44,860 bases of DNA from the NCBI GenBank assembly GCA_003427395.1, contig BFEA01001010.1, positions 74,197-119,056 on the forward strand, written 5' to 3'. Positions within the stretch are counted from its first letter, which is position 1. Each line of letters begins with the position of its first letter. The DNA comes from Chara braunii. Lineage: Eukaryota; Streptophyta; Charophyceae; Charales; Characeae. Made by a program: the position numbers and the translations under genes. Shown one piece after another: positions 7,788-18,992 of this stretch. The notes beneath the pieces are model-generated. The model ran no database searches and was not told the DNA's origin. It saw nothing but the letters and a program-made list of their open reading frames with translations.

Positions 7788-7804
7788 AGAAATGGAGTGT
7801 GATT

Positions 7805-8240
7805 GTGGTTGCAGTGATGGGGGGCATGCATATGTGGCATACGTACGCTGGATTCCTATCACGTAGAGGGGCTTTCCATTGTCCGAGGTCCATGTGCTGT
7901 GAATGTCCCATGCACACAACTAGAATACCTGGACCTGAAAATGGTCCCAATACATTCAAATGTGGGATCAGTCAGAATGTATTCAGTCCACAATACAGTT
8001 TAGATACGTGTAGAATATTTCGATTGCAGTGATGTGGGATACATATCCTGCATGGCCATCACGTAGAGGAGTTTTCCAATCTCGGAGGTAGGTGTGCTGT
8101 GAACGTGTCATTGGGGCTCGATCCACTGCACACCACTAGATTATCTAGACCTGGAAATGGTCCCAGTGCATTCAAGATGTGGGATCAATCACTATGTATC
8201 TGATCCACCATGCTGTCCAGATGCGTGTAGAATGTTGTGT
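7805..8240 (+). repeat. Tandem duplication, period about 215 bases
   Basis: Copy 1 starts at TTGCAGTGATG near 7809 and copy 2 at the same word near 8024. They share TATCACGTAGAGG-like, GTGCTGTGAA, CTGGACCTGAAAATGGTCCCA-like and CGTGTAGAAT blocks in order. The two copies are clearly diverged. The U6 retrocopy sits immediately upstream of copy 1. No coding sense. Confidence 0.8.
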
Positions 8241-8560
8241 AGTGGAGAGACGCCCATTGAATCTACCAGGATCACTATGTTGGGGTGTCGTCCTCTTTGT
8301 TTTTTTTGTTTTTTGTTTTTTGTTTTCAATTCCGAATATTTCAGTGGCTTCTGTAGTCCCGAAATGTCGTAGATCAGTACTGATTAGCGCTTCGTACCTA
8401 TGATGACCACACGTGTAGAGCGTAGCATGGTCTCTCGTGGACATTCTCTATCGACTGTGGTCAGGGGGTGGATCGAGGGGTCATTACACTCATCATGCGT
8501 CACACTTTGCTAACTCGTGTTGATGCATTTTTTCAAGGTTCTTTTTCCCACTTCAACCTT

Positions 8561-8650
8561 CACTCTCACAGCAATCCGGTCTTTGTCCTTGAGCTGACAC
8601 CTCCTCACTCTCACAGCAATCCGGTCTTTGTCCTTGAGCTGACACCTCCT
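8561..8650 (+). repeat. Exact two-copy 45-base tandem repeat
   Basis: Bases 8561-8605 and 8606-8650 are identical (begin CACTCTCACAGCAATCCGG). The minus-strand frame shows a duplicated 15-residue block as a result. Confidence 0.95.
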
Positions 8651-9375
8651 CGGACCTCAGTTCTGTGCCCAATCCTGCCTTTTGCAGCATTCTTGCCTCC
8701 ATCGTAATCGCCTCCCATCCTTTCCTCATCATGTTTTTATCCCCCTTGAGGGCTGCTCTCTCCTTCCTCTCTGCCTTTTGTTTCCCACATGTAGTCTTCA
8801 TGGGTATTGTGCAAGTTGAGGCCCATCTCCGCCGCTGTTGGTTGTCTCCTTCTCCTGTTCCTCTCTTCTCCATCGTGTTGCCCTCACTGTTCACCCCTCT
8901 TGATGTACCCATTTGTTTCTTTGTTTTCCGTTTTGTTGTCCCCCTTCCTCCCTTTGCCATTGCTGCCCCCTTCAGAGGATTCCTCCTCCGCAACTCACTC
9001 TTCTCTGCTTCTTGCCTTCCCTTTCACATGTCTCTCCTCTTCTCAGCATTCTCTAATGCTACGACTTCCCGACTTCCACACCTGTCCTCGTCTCCATCCA
9101 GTTCAGTCCAGCCAGACGACTGCTTCTCCACCGCGTTTCCTCCCTCAATTTCCCCTCGCTGCTCCGCTCTGCGGATTCCTCCCTTCTCTGCTGTTCCCTC
9201 TCTCTGCTTCCATTGTGTTGTGTTCCCTGATCGCATCTCTTCCTCTTGCTTCCTCGGCATTCTCGAACGCTATGACTTCAAACTTCTACACCCATGCTCG
9301 GCCCCATGGAGTTCGGTCCCTGTCAGCCGAGAGCACTTGCTAACGTGTCGTTTGGGGCAGCCGTCGGTTGTATAG
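8651..9375. other. Pyrimidine-rich region with a diverged internal duplication
   Basis: The + strand is C/T-rich with Ser/Pro/Phe/Leu-rich open frames. The minus strand is open in one frame from 9260 to 8553 except for one stop near 9024, giving a Lys/Arg/Glu-rich frame. Blocks around 8975-9085 (GGATTCCTCC ... CATTCTCTAATGCTACGACTTC) recur at about 9172-9285 (GGATTCCTCC ... CATTCTCGAACGCTATGACTTC). Composition, not conservation, explains the open frames. A decayed charged coiled-coil gene on the minus strand is possible but unproven. Confidence 0.35.
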
Positions 9376-9724
9376 TCGTGGGACTCGTGGGGATAAAAGC
9401 GCTGCAATCTCACCTATTGGGGGATCATTCACACAGTCCTTTATCTGTCCCGGTTCTATTTGTGCGTGAGCCATTCTTGGTCACAGTTCACTGTCCCCCC
9501 CATAGTGATATCTGCTCCCCTACGTATACCCTAACAGATTAGAGTTCACCTCACAATAAAGAGCTGGAAGTTTATGATTCATCATCTGGGAAGTTGGCAG
9601 TTCATAACTCGCTCTCTGCACAGCTGAAAGGTCAGGACTCCCCCGAAGAAATTGGCCGTTCACAGGGGTATCCCATTGCTTCCGGTCCTCCTTGTGTGCT
9701 CTTTCAGGAACAGGCATCTTGGCT

Positions 9725-10150
9725 CGTCACTATATGACATTAAATAATTTTACAGTCTGTAGCTTCGTATCTTGGGTCGTCACTGTGTGACATGAAAAAT
9801 AATTTGACAGTTTCGTAGCTTGGTGTGTCGCACTGTGACATGAAATAATTTGACAGTTTGTCACCTACGCTCCAGAAAAGGAAGCAGAGAAAGCTGATGG
9901 CTGATGAGCCAGAACTAACATATCTGGTACCCTTTGGGGCATTCCTTTTGCTGCAGGCACTCGTCTCTATGTGACGTGGAGTAATATGACAGTTTGTATC
10001 TTGGTTCGTCACTACGTGACATGAAATAATTTGACAGTTTGTCACCTACGCTACGTGAAAAAAAAAAAAAGCAAGCAGAGAAAGCTGGTGGCTGACGAGC
10101 TGGAACTGACGTATCTGGGCATTCTTTTTGGGCATTCTTTTTGCTGCACG
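9725..10150 (+). repeat. Higher-order tandem repeat with palindromic GTCAC-n-GTGAC cores
   Basis: A monomer of about 50 bases (TCGTCACTGTGTGACATGAAA-like, then ATAATTTGACAGTTTG) is repeated three times at 9725-9860. A larger unit of about 180 bases (9850-9965 and 10030-10150) follows, containing AAGCAGAGAAAGCTG and GGGCATTC blocks. The second large unit gained an A-run (about 10049-10062). No coding sense. Confidence 0.75.
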
Positions 10151-11030
10151 CGTTTCTGATAGGAACAGCAGGAAATGCGACAGCTCCAACCTCAGGGATG
10201 AGGTGTAACTGTATTGGCGTGACCATGGAAAGGGATGCACTCCAATGGAGTCGCATCTGCCAATCGTGCAGGGTACTTGTTTATGACGAGCATCAGCGCA
10301 ATTCGACAGCTACGTTAATGGACTTGATTGACTGGCAGTGGAAAGAGAAACCCCTGGACAGTGGCCAGGTCACAGAAATGTCTCCTATGGTTAGGATGGT
10401 GTAGTTGTGTCGATGTCCGTTTCTCTCAACTCTCTGAGTCTCTGGTCAGATAAGACGAGATTGGAGTGGAATAACCCATGCCTGGAGAATCTGGTTGCCC
10501 TGGGATGGTAGCAGGTGGTGGTGGTGTATGCTAGTAGGCCTGGCGGGATGTCAAATATGGTTTGGTCGGTAGCTTTTCCCTGCCACCAATCCCACTGGCA
10601 AAGGTATCAGTTTGGGAAAGGCATGTAGTTAGGGGCTTGGAGCCAAGCAAGAATGTGTGTTGATCGCCCTCAGTTGGAACAGATGGGTCTGTCTGTTTTT
10701 GTCTTTTCTTCTTCTTTTTTCTTTTCCTTCTTCTTTTTTAAACCTGTATGCGGCTCCATGGGTTCCTCCCCCGTTCCCATTGTGTTGATTTTTATTGTCG
10801 TCCTTTCTAGCGGAGCCGTTTGAGTCTCTGCTTGTGGGCACCTAGTACTTGTCTTGATCAAGCTTTAAAAAAGAAAAACGAAAAAAAAAAAAGTTGCCGT
10901 TCGGAGTTTCATAGTGGTCTGTTGGGATCAGCTTGACACAGGTGTCTTCTGAGTTTTCTGTCAACATTTCTGCCATTGTTTTTTTTCTTTTCTCTTTTTT
11001 CGAATATTTCTTCCCGTCTTCATCTGTATG
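10151..11030. other. No supported gene
   Basis: An open frame at 10141-10404 lacks an ATG start and shows no recognisable domain (a single C-x2-C pair). The remainder holds TTC-rich and A-rich tracts. I see nothing else. Confidence 0.4.
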
Positions 11031-11034
11031 TGTG

Positions 11035-11037
<3 letters not shown>

Positions 11038-11092
<55 letters not shown>
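11038..11092 (+). repeat. (CT)n microsatellite
   Basis: Pure CT tract of about 55 bases. Confidence 0.95.
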
Positions 11093-11094
<2 letters not shown>

Positions 11095-11723
11095 CTCAAA
11101 TGACCACTCCAACGGCCCCTGCACTGTTCCTTTCTCTTGTCGACAACTACTGGGCCAAAATCTACAGTGCGCAGGCCTAGTAGAGGTTTGGTGGGAAGGG
11201 TGCCACAAATATTTTTCGTCGTGGTGGCACTAGATTTTAGGCTTGGGGGAAGGCAACTTTCTGTGTGTCAAAATGGTCCGGATGGAGTGGTGGTTTAACC
11301 ACTCTGCGGTGTTTTCCTCTCCCCTGCTTTCCGTCCCCTTCCCTCTCTGCCTCTGTCAGCCCGTTGATCTATCTTCCTGCTTGTCTCCGTTCCACCGCTC
11401 CTTTCTTCCTTGCACATCCATGCTGCTGCATTCTTATCCACTGCATGCTGATATCCTTGCCATTTAACCACCAGTATCTCTGAAGGATGTTGACAGAGAG
11501 GGATACCAGCTCCACAACCAAATATTCCTTATTTGTGGTACTCCAATAGCCTGGTCCTCATCAAAGTGACCACAGGGCGTGTCCGGGTTCAGCTCCTCCT
11601 TCCGTCCTAGTTTAGACTTGTCAGGCTCTTGGTAGACATGATCTTCCTGAACCTCAGAGAACTGCCATTGGAACTCGGAGGGATGGGAATTGCATCACCC
11701 AATCACCAGCAGCAACTTGCAGT

Positions 11724-11868
11724 CCCCTTTATAGTGCTGCAATCCTTGCTAATGGGATCACCTATATTTGATTTCCATCCAGTCCCCTTTGTAGTGCTGC
11801 AATCCATGCAGTCCCCTTTTTAGTGCTGCAATCCATGCAGTCCCCTTTGTAGTGCTGCAATCCATGCT
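11724..11868 (+). repeat. 29-base minisatellite
   Basis: Units of the form CAGTCCCCTTTGTAGTGCTG-CAATCCATG: one isolated unit at about 11728, then three contiguous units from about 11780 to 11868. Units differ at one or two positions. No coding sense was seen beyond a short frame at 11629-11823 discussed under rejections. Confidence 0.85.
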
Positions 11869-12319
11869 AATGGTATGGCTTCCTTGATTATTCTGAGTTT
11901 ATCATCTATAATTTCAACACATTGAGTTGGTCTCTTTACACTGCATTTGATTTCCATCTCGAGTCACATCCCAAGGATCGATCACCTATCACAAATGTTT
12001 ATTTTCTAATCTCGTGTAAGCGAGTGTCAGAGTGAGAGTCTTTCTGCATAGCCTGTCAATTATTCGAAACTTCACAAGTCGAGCATGCAAGTATTCCCAA
12101 TGTGTACTCAAATCGAACAGCTCACAACACAGAACAAGTACAGGAACACCAAATGTATTCACAGGTTAATCAGTGAGAAATTAGATCAAGGTAGAGAAAC
12201 AATTAGGAGAGAGGGAGAACATTTCAATTAATAATCTGTCAGCTGTGGCTTCGCTCGCAGCGCACCTCTCCCTGCTCAACATCTCTGCTAGGTGCCACGA
12301 ACAGGAGAGGGAGCACAAT

Positions 12320-12323
<4 letters not shown>

Positions 12324-12396
<73 letters not shown>
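12324..12396 (+). repeat. (CT)n followed by (AC)n compound microsatellite
   Basis: CT tract 12324-12363 abuts an AC tract 12364-12396. This marks the left edge of the long A/C-biased block. Confidence 0.95.
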
Positions 12397-12397
<1 letters not shown>

Positions 12398-13785
12398 TAA
12401 AGAAGACACATACACACGATATATACACACAGACATACACTCGCACAACAACACACAAAATAAACATACAAGCTACCCCCTTTAAAACCCACACACACGG
12501 ATAAACAGAATGCAGCCAAAAAAATACACACAAACGAGGCCGAGACATGCCAAACACACCCATAAACCCCCACAGCCCCTCCTAGTAACTAACCCACACA
12601 ACAGGAAGAAACCACACAAATAAACTACCCCTACACAAAAGACAAAAAAAAAAAAGCATCCCCCCCCCCCCCCCCCCCCCCCGGGATGAATGTATCCGTT
12701 CCCACACAGGTAGCAAAGCCTACAGAGTCCAGACCTTTAAAAAACACGCCCTCATTCACCCCCCGGCGACTGAATACAGTACCTCATTTAAAACAAAAAG
12801 ACAAAAAAAAAACAAAAAAACACCATAGGCGCGGAACCAAAAAATTAGACAAAGGAAAATGAAAGAAGTCAAAACCACGAAACAACAGATAACCCGCTCA
12901 CTACGGAGTGCAGTGCCTGCTGACATCGACGAAAGTCCAGAAATAAGCTGGAACCCAATGAAGAAAAAAAATACACCATAGCCAGAAGTTCAGAACTAAG
13001 AAACAAAAGACAAAAACGCTGATGCCACAGCCAGCCAAAGAATCCTCCCGCCACAACACACAACCACATGCGAACTATAGAGAAGCACCTGAAAGCACTC
13101 CCTTTAAACCCCCACCCCTAAATTTCAGAACAGCAGATGTCATTCCACCCCCTCCAGATCACCTGCCCCGTCGCAAAATTCCCCAATAACATGACATGCA
13201 CGGCACCACCTGATCGAGCAAATAACACAACAGTTGGCAAAAAGTACCCCGGAAAAAAGAAAAGGGAAAAACAACCCCGCAATTGAATGAACACACCCTA
13301 CCAAGCAACACAGAACCAGCATTGGCCCCGGACGCAACCCTCACATCAAGGCAACAGAATTCCGACATTAGACACGAAAAGAGCTCAGAGATCTTCCTCA
13401 TGTGAGCGAGAATCCAACTCCTCGACAAGCTGTCTCAGCGCCTATGCCTTCGGAAACATCGCTACCACCAGCGAGTACGCTAACTGCACCTGTGCGTGCG
13501 GGTTCAGTGCGCGCACGAGTTCCTACTTCCCTACCTCCCTTACTCATTGTCTCCCTTCCTTTTTATTCAACTCCCCCCTCCTTTTTTTGATCGTTCCACT
13601 TTTGTTCCTTTTCGTTGTTATTTTCTTCATTATTCCCTTCCTCCTTCTGCCTTGGATCTTAATGGATGCATACTCGATGTCAAGACTATAATGTAGTGAG
13701 TAAATGAGGTGACCCAGTCGGCTATTCTGATGGTTAAATGGCCAAATGCTTATTGATTAGTCGCATTGAATAATGTTGCTTTGTG
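12397..13785. other. A/C-rich, gene-free region
   Basis: The + strand is visibly poor in G and T for kilobases, with a C-run at 12660-12682. Minus-strand frames here are Cys/Phe/Val-rich consequences of the bias. No gene, RNA or element end is supported. Confidence 0.45.
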
Positions 13786-13790
13786 CTGTT

Positions 13791-13883
13791 CCCGGATTAT
13801 CCGGGTTGTTTTATTGCTACGCAATATTATTTTTTCATACACAGGCTTTTGAGCCTTGATACAATGGATGGGGTGCAGTCCCC
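13791..13883 (+). other. Structured repeat S1, copy 1 (three hairpins)
   Basis: Hairpin 1 CCCGGA-TTA-TCCGGG (13791-13805), a 37-base spacer, hairpin 2 AGGCT-TTTG-AGCCT (13843-13856), an 11-base spacer, then GGGG-TGCAGT-CCCC (13870-13883). Copy 2 at 14377-14469 aligns without gaps over the 78 bases after hairpin 1, and its hairpins use different bases. The function is unknown; an expressed structured RNA or a conserved end of a mobile element are both possible. Confidence 0.55.
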
Positions 13884-14376
13884 GGTAGACAGCATGATAT
13901 GCAACCGGTTCAATACAACCAACTAGCAAAACACTGCCAACCCTGACCAAAGTCGTGGTATAAACCAAAAACGCACATGTGCTGCGAGCGTCTGCATGAT
14001 CACGCACCCCTCGTCCTCACTAGTAGTGTTTCATATGTCGATCCGCGCTGCTCCTCCTTGTTGAATCCCATGGTCCATACATCACCTCCACCTACTACCT
14101 GTCACACTCTACTCTCCCCTTTCTCCACTTCCTTGCACCAGCAAGTCTCCCTCCACCCAATCCTCGCACTACCCCCAACCCCGGCCCCACCATTCCTGTG
14201 TTGTTCGTTGTTCTCTCCTTTGCTTCCCCACACTCCCCTGACTCGCACGACACAAAACTGTTCAAGAATACATTGGAATAATCCCTACCTCCCAGACGTA
14301 TTCAGCACCTGCACTCGCACATGCTCACTCCCCAAATTGTCCCAATATGATAACCTACCCATGGTATGGGTGTTGT

Positions 14377-14472
14377 TCTTGGCAAATGCCAGGATGTTTA
14401 ATTGCTATACATTTCGCGTAAAACACACAGGTTATTGAACCTAGAGATAATGGTGTGGATAGATTCCCCACC
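14377..14472 (+). other. Structured repeat S1, copy 2
   Basis: TGGC-AAAT-GCCA (14380-14391), a 37-base spacer, AGGTT-ATTG-AACCT (14429-14442), an 11-base spacer, then GGTGTGG/CCCCACC (14452-14472, one mismatch). Relative to copy 1, hairpin 2 shows a C-G to T-A pair exchange and hairpin 1 is rebuilt with other pairs. An additional hairpin ACCCAT-GGT-ATGGGT lies just upstream at about 14357-14371. An open frame (13977-14438) between the copies is Pro/Ser/Thr-rich and not accepted. Confidence 0.55.
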
Positions 14473-16180
14473 TGATGGCACAAGTAGGAATGTGACCCAC
14501 TCGACAAACAAGACGGATCTGTCAATTTGTCGTGGTATACCTAACCACACAAGCCGGAATTAAAAAAACGTGTTATTTCTTGCTTGTCCCATTACCGCTG
14601 AGGAAGCACACATCCCTGCACATGCGCCCACTCCTGCGGTTATAAGATCAGACACATAAAACACTAACGCACACGTAGGCACAACAATACAGCTAATCCT
14701 TTATACCAACACGCCAACCTAGCTTTGTGCCACTAACCGCACCTCGCCAACATCCCCCACATAACAAAAATAAACCACAGCAGGTCGTGTAACATCATAG
14801 ACCGCTTCGTGATGTAGATTGATTACTACTTCTGTGCGCATGATGGACTTCGCAGTTTCGCGAGACTACATCCTTGACTAAAAATAACCATGGTAAGAAT
14901 AATTAGTACTAGTATTATTCCCTACCCTGGAAGACCATAGAAATCTGGAACTAGTACAACTGAATAGTACAATGCACCCATGAAAAAAGAATCTCGACCT
15001 CCTACACCGTAAGCGAGAAACAACCATTAATTCCACATACATCCACAACAGTTAGTGACAATAGTACATGATAATCACCTGTCATTTAGGAGTGTATAAA
15101 CATCAATGCGATTAATCACATTTCTTAACCCCGAAACCATCTGCATACACTTGCACCACATTTTCATCCCCTTGACTATGTTCCAGCATAGAAACACCAA
15201 AAACACACACCAGCGTTCTCTCTCTTCCCCCTAAAAAAACTAAAAACACAAAGCACTCCTGAAGAATAATAATTTTTACCTTGAACACATCAACGCACAC
15301 AGACCCATTACAAACACATGATTGCTATCCCTTTTAGTCGAAATAAAACATTGATACACTATTTGACAAACTAACCGCAAATATTTTTCAAGTAAACGTA
15401 CGGTAACCACAAATTTGAATGAGTATCTTTTTATTAAAATTTGATTGCGACCAGAACGACAAAAAAAAACACAGGAAATACGCCACGGACCGGGAACCAA
15501 AAAGTTGAACTATCAGCTACGCTAATATGGTCCTTATAAGTTGTGCTCAGCAAGTAAGTTGAGACCAACCGTAACTAAAGGGATACAACATACACATCCC
15601 TAAGAAAAAGACTGACATGATATGACCTTTCCCAAAAATCGACGATACCACCACCTCTGGAAGAACATTATATGGGTGGTCACGACCGAAGGCAACCGCA
15701 ATAAAACCCGACCATAAGCACAAAAGTCACGAGATTACATGAAATATGATACATAGGCATTACGACACACCTCGATAATATCTGTATACCCATCACGAAC
15801 TAGCGGACACACAAAATCTAACGCTGAAAATCCGAAACCTGATGAGCTTGAAGCACCGCCAAAGCACTAAAATCTGCCAGCATTGTTGCAAAATGATACT
15901 CACGTGGCGACGAAGTTTATAGAGTTAACAACCAAACTCACAGTGAGTTCAAGCTTTACAAACACCTCCACTATCATCGCTTATACACTCTTAACTACAA
16001 CAAACAAACAAAGACGAAGAACCGTGGTTGCGAATAAGCTACCGAAGAACCATTCTCGACCCACCAACAGTAACGCACGAACACATATGCACAATCGCTA
16101 ATCAAGAAGTAATACTAGCACATAATACGATTGCACCCGGAACATGAAGTTTTGCAAGGCAGACCACCATTCATACACAT
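14473..16180. other. No supported gene
   Basis: Continuation of the A/C-biased block. Short frames occur on both strands without domain signals. Confidence 0.45.
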
Positions 16181-16738
16181 CTACTGCAGTTCACCGCGCA
16201 TATATGCACGACCCTTGAAAGGCGCATCCATAATTGCCTCCCATTCCACAATCAAAGACAACTGATCGCCATGCTCCTCAATTACCGCCGAAGTCACCAA
16301 AAACATTATTGACTCGACAATATCCTCTCCAACGCCAGCATAAGCATTCAGAATATCATCATGCACCTTGGTCACATACACAATAACATCGCGAAGAAAC
16401 CCCCCCTCATATCCCAACCTCTCCACCAGACGGAGAGCCAACTCCCCGCGGGCATCACCCTCGTAATGCTGAATGTGATGCATAATAACTGAACGAATGA
16501 ACTCGAACTGCCGGCCTAGACGGTGATCACGAAGGTCACAAAGCTCGAAGGCCATAACCACATGACCTTCGATATGGCCGTGTGTCACAAACATGATGAA
16601 AAATACTCGATTCCGATCCTGTGATCTCCAAACTGATATGTAATGACCGCACACTAACACACATGAGATACCACAAATAGCGCTACCAGCACCTGCACCC
16701 CAAACTCCACGATACCGATAACGTATGTTGAGAAAGAC
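16181..16738 (-). CDS. Unknown open frame, no ATG start
   Basis: The minus strand is open from about 16738 to the stop at 16181 (about 185 codons), with no in-frame ATG near its start. The composition is that of an ordinary protein rather than a repeat shadow: a hydrophobic Gly/Ala/Cys segment (about the first 35 residues), then a mixed charged region with H-H-I-Q-H-Y, E-L-A-L-R-L-V-E-R-L and a C-terminal RAYMRGELQ. I do not recognise the family. It may be an internal exon or the end of a decayed gene; the opposite strand is full of stops. It lies in the A/C-biased block but does not look generated by it. Confidence 0.35.
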   Translation of the reverse strand, partial: VFLNIRYRYRGVWGAGAGSAICGISCVLVCGHYISVWRSQDRNRVFFIMFVTHGHIEGHVVMAFELCDLRDHRLGRQFEFIRSVIMHHIQHYEGDARGELALRLVERLGYEGGFLRDVIVYVTKVHDDILNAYAGVGEDIVESIMFLVTSAVIEEHGDQLSLIVEWEAIMDAPFKGRAYMRGELQ

Positions 16739-17092
16739 CTAGCGCCCACTTAAATGAACAATACAAATACTGCTAAAATAAGAAGTGCAACTAAAACTTA
16801 TAACTTTCTTTAAGAATATAGACAAAATAAAACATGAGAATATCATCCCACCACCCGGGCAAAATAAACATAATACACCACACGACGGAAACGACACGAA
16901 CCAAACCAGAGGCAAAAAATACCCCCCTTGTAATATTCCCAAAAGACATGACCTTACGTTTAATAGGCCTTCCCCAATTCCTCGGGATACCCGGGGGACT
17001 GCCGAAGTGACAATAGCAGGATATCCAATCACACCTACGCAGAGCATACATACCCAACCAAAAGATTATTTTGCCCCCTCCTCCTTAGTATA

Positions 17093-17161
17093 ATTATGTA
17101 TATATATGTATATATATATGTATATATATGTATGTATATATATATGTATATATATGTATAT
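17093..17161 (+). repeat. TATG/TATA microsatellite
   Basis: Tract of TATGTATATATA-type units followed by AAAAAAA and a short possible tRNA-like fragment on the minus strand (17172-17225). Confidence 0.9.
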
Positions 17162-17554
17162 TAAAAAAAGGAGAGGAGCGCACAATCAGCAGCCCGCTAA
17201 GCTAATAGGCTAATGCGCCACAGACTCCCCTCACCGAAGGATTAAAAGCGAAATAACCAACCCCCCAAAAAAGCTCCCCCAACATAAGATTTCCAAAAAA
17301 TTCCTTTATTAACCGCAACAATGCGATGATAATGGTGAATGTAGGGAGTTATCGAACGCTACGAAGAAACCAAAAGGAAGCTTTGGCCACAGATTAAGGT
17401 TGGTCTTCTCTGCCCCCCCCCAAAAAATAAACAAAAACCATCCCCCCCCCCCTTCTTTTTACCCATTTTTTTTGCCTTCCCCTCTCCCTCGCACTCTATA
17501 CTCCGCCAAATATGTTAACACTCGATCACAACGACTAACCTCAAAATCGTCTCC

Positions 17555-18992
17555 ATGTTAATCTTTGCAGGATCAAAAGATTATCAACCGTGGATGACAA
17601 GCAGAGCTTGCACCGATGACCGCCCTCTTCGCCACTCTGCAACCGTTGATTGTTCACTCCCAACTGATCATGATGACACTACCACAGGACATACTTCGCC
17701 GATTCCATACTGCATCACCAATACTAAACCTGGTAGAAACACTCACATTTAGCGACTGGCCTGTCATCAGCAGTGAGTACGAGACTGAACCACAGAAAAT
17801 ACACATATTGATTGATGCCTATGCAATCAATGCCTCAGTCATAGGCATCAGAAACAAGAGTCCAGAACAAAGAACTCAACAAAGTCATTGCCAAAGGAGA
17901 AAAGACAATATTAGATAAGTTTGGATATTGTTCAGACCATCTCAATGATGTAGGAGAAATCGACATCTCAACCAAGGTTAACGAGGGAAGACTGGCAAGG
18001 AGACGAAGAATTGAACTGTCACAAGCATAAATATAATACTTAGAGAAGCAGCATGAGCGCAGACTCAATTCGGTCACAACGAATGCGTCCACAGTCATAA
18101 ACGTTACTGACAAAGTGCACAAGTTTGCACAAAACAGCCACTTCCTACCGATAGCGTCCGATACATGGGTAGAAAGAAATAGCAAATACGTTGCACACAA
18201 ATTATGGTACCTAGACTCTTTCAACTACAGTACACCATATTGATTGAAGGCTACAAAGCCCTCGCCAACCTCTCGGATGCGGACATGGAAACATGCAGAC
18301 AGGCTGTACACAACTTCACATTGCATTATCCTACAAACAGACCGCCCTTTGATGGAGATTTCCCTATCTTAGCCATTCTTGACAAAACCAAATGCGCAGT
18401 CTCCAAACCGATCCTCACACAAAAAGGATTCCCAAGAATCCCTTAGACACTGGAGGAGGTGAAGAAGACGTGGAACATAGGGCGATCATATCTCAAGTGT
18501 AGTTGTGAGAAGAACAATGGGAAGGCAATTGCATGGTTTGACCAGATATTGTGGTACTACATCGCCGATCTTGACTTCGCTGACCCTAATGTGCCATCAG
18601 ATGTCACCCGCCTACTGGACCTGCAGCAAAAGCTAGAGACAGAATGAAAGGGACGGATCCTCGTGCAAGTGGCCTTTCTGCACATGAGGAAGATCATGAG
18701 GGATCTACTTGACAGACTCATCGACGACAAAATGACAACAGTCGAAGGCCTTGTTGACCATCCGGCATAGAAAGGCATCCCATTTGCCACCAAGTTCGCC
18801 GATATCATGTTCCCAGTTGTCCCAGTTAAGACACCTGGTATTGCGAGCAGAAGCAGAAGGAGTGCGCTGGTGGCAGAACCCGACATTGCACAAAGAAGAC
18901 GAGCTAGACACCTGTGTCAGGTAATAGCATCTCGGTTGCACCGACCTCGACCATACGACAACACACTATGGCAGGCAATCCACCGCCCACAA
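17555..18992 (+). pseudogene. Decayed unknown gene with frameshifts and in-frame stops
   Basis: Protein-like sequence runs through three segments. First, one frame from 17616 to about 17870. Second, a shifted frame at about 17860-18240, including a charged coiled-coil-like part and an ASDTWVERNS stretch, with two stops near 18027-18035. Third, a return to the first frame at about 18225-18992, broken by stops at 18444 (TAG), 18645 (TGA) and 18768 (TAG). Between the stops the frame reads naturally on both sides, so they are lesions rather than exon ends. In all it spans about 450 codons. The C-terminal part is basic (RSRRSALVAEP, QRRRARHLCQ). A TTTGCAG|G acceptor-like site lies at about 17566-17573. 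I do not recognise the family. Most likely a transposable-element or duplicated-gene relic. Confidence 0.5.

Noticed and set aside
8665-9375. 236-residue Ser/Pro/Phe/Leu-rich frame
   Set aside because: Explained by C/T-rich composition and by an internal duplication; no domain.
11629-11823. Possible reverse-transcriptase C-terminal scrap (LPLELGGMGIASP)
   Set aside because: Resembles the G-G-L-G-I region of retroelement polymerases but is too short, and it runs into a minisatellite.
6992-11868. CRISPR-like arrays (17- and 29-base repeats)
   Set aside because: Units are contiguous without unique spacers, and the genome is eukaryotic.
17172-17225. tRNA-like fragment on the minus strand (TGGCGCATTAG A-box-like, then a T-run)
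   Set aside because: No B box or cloverleaf could be closed; too little evidence for a tRNA or SINE.
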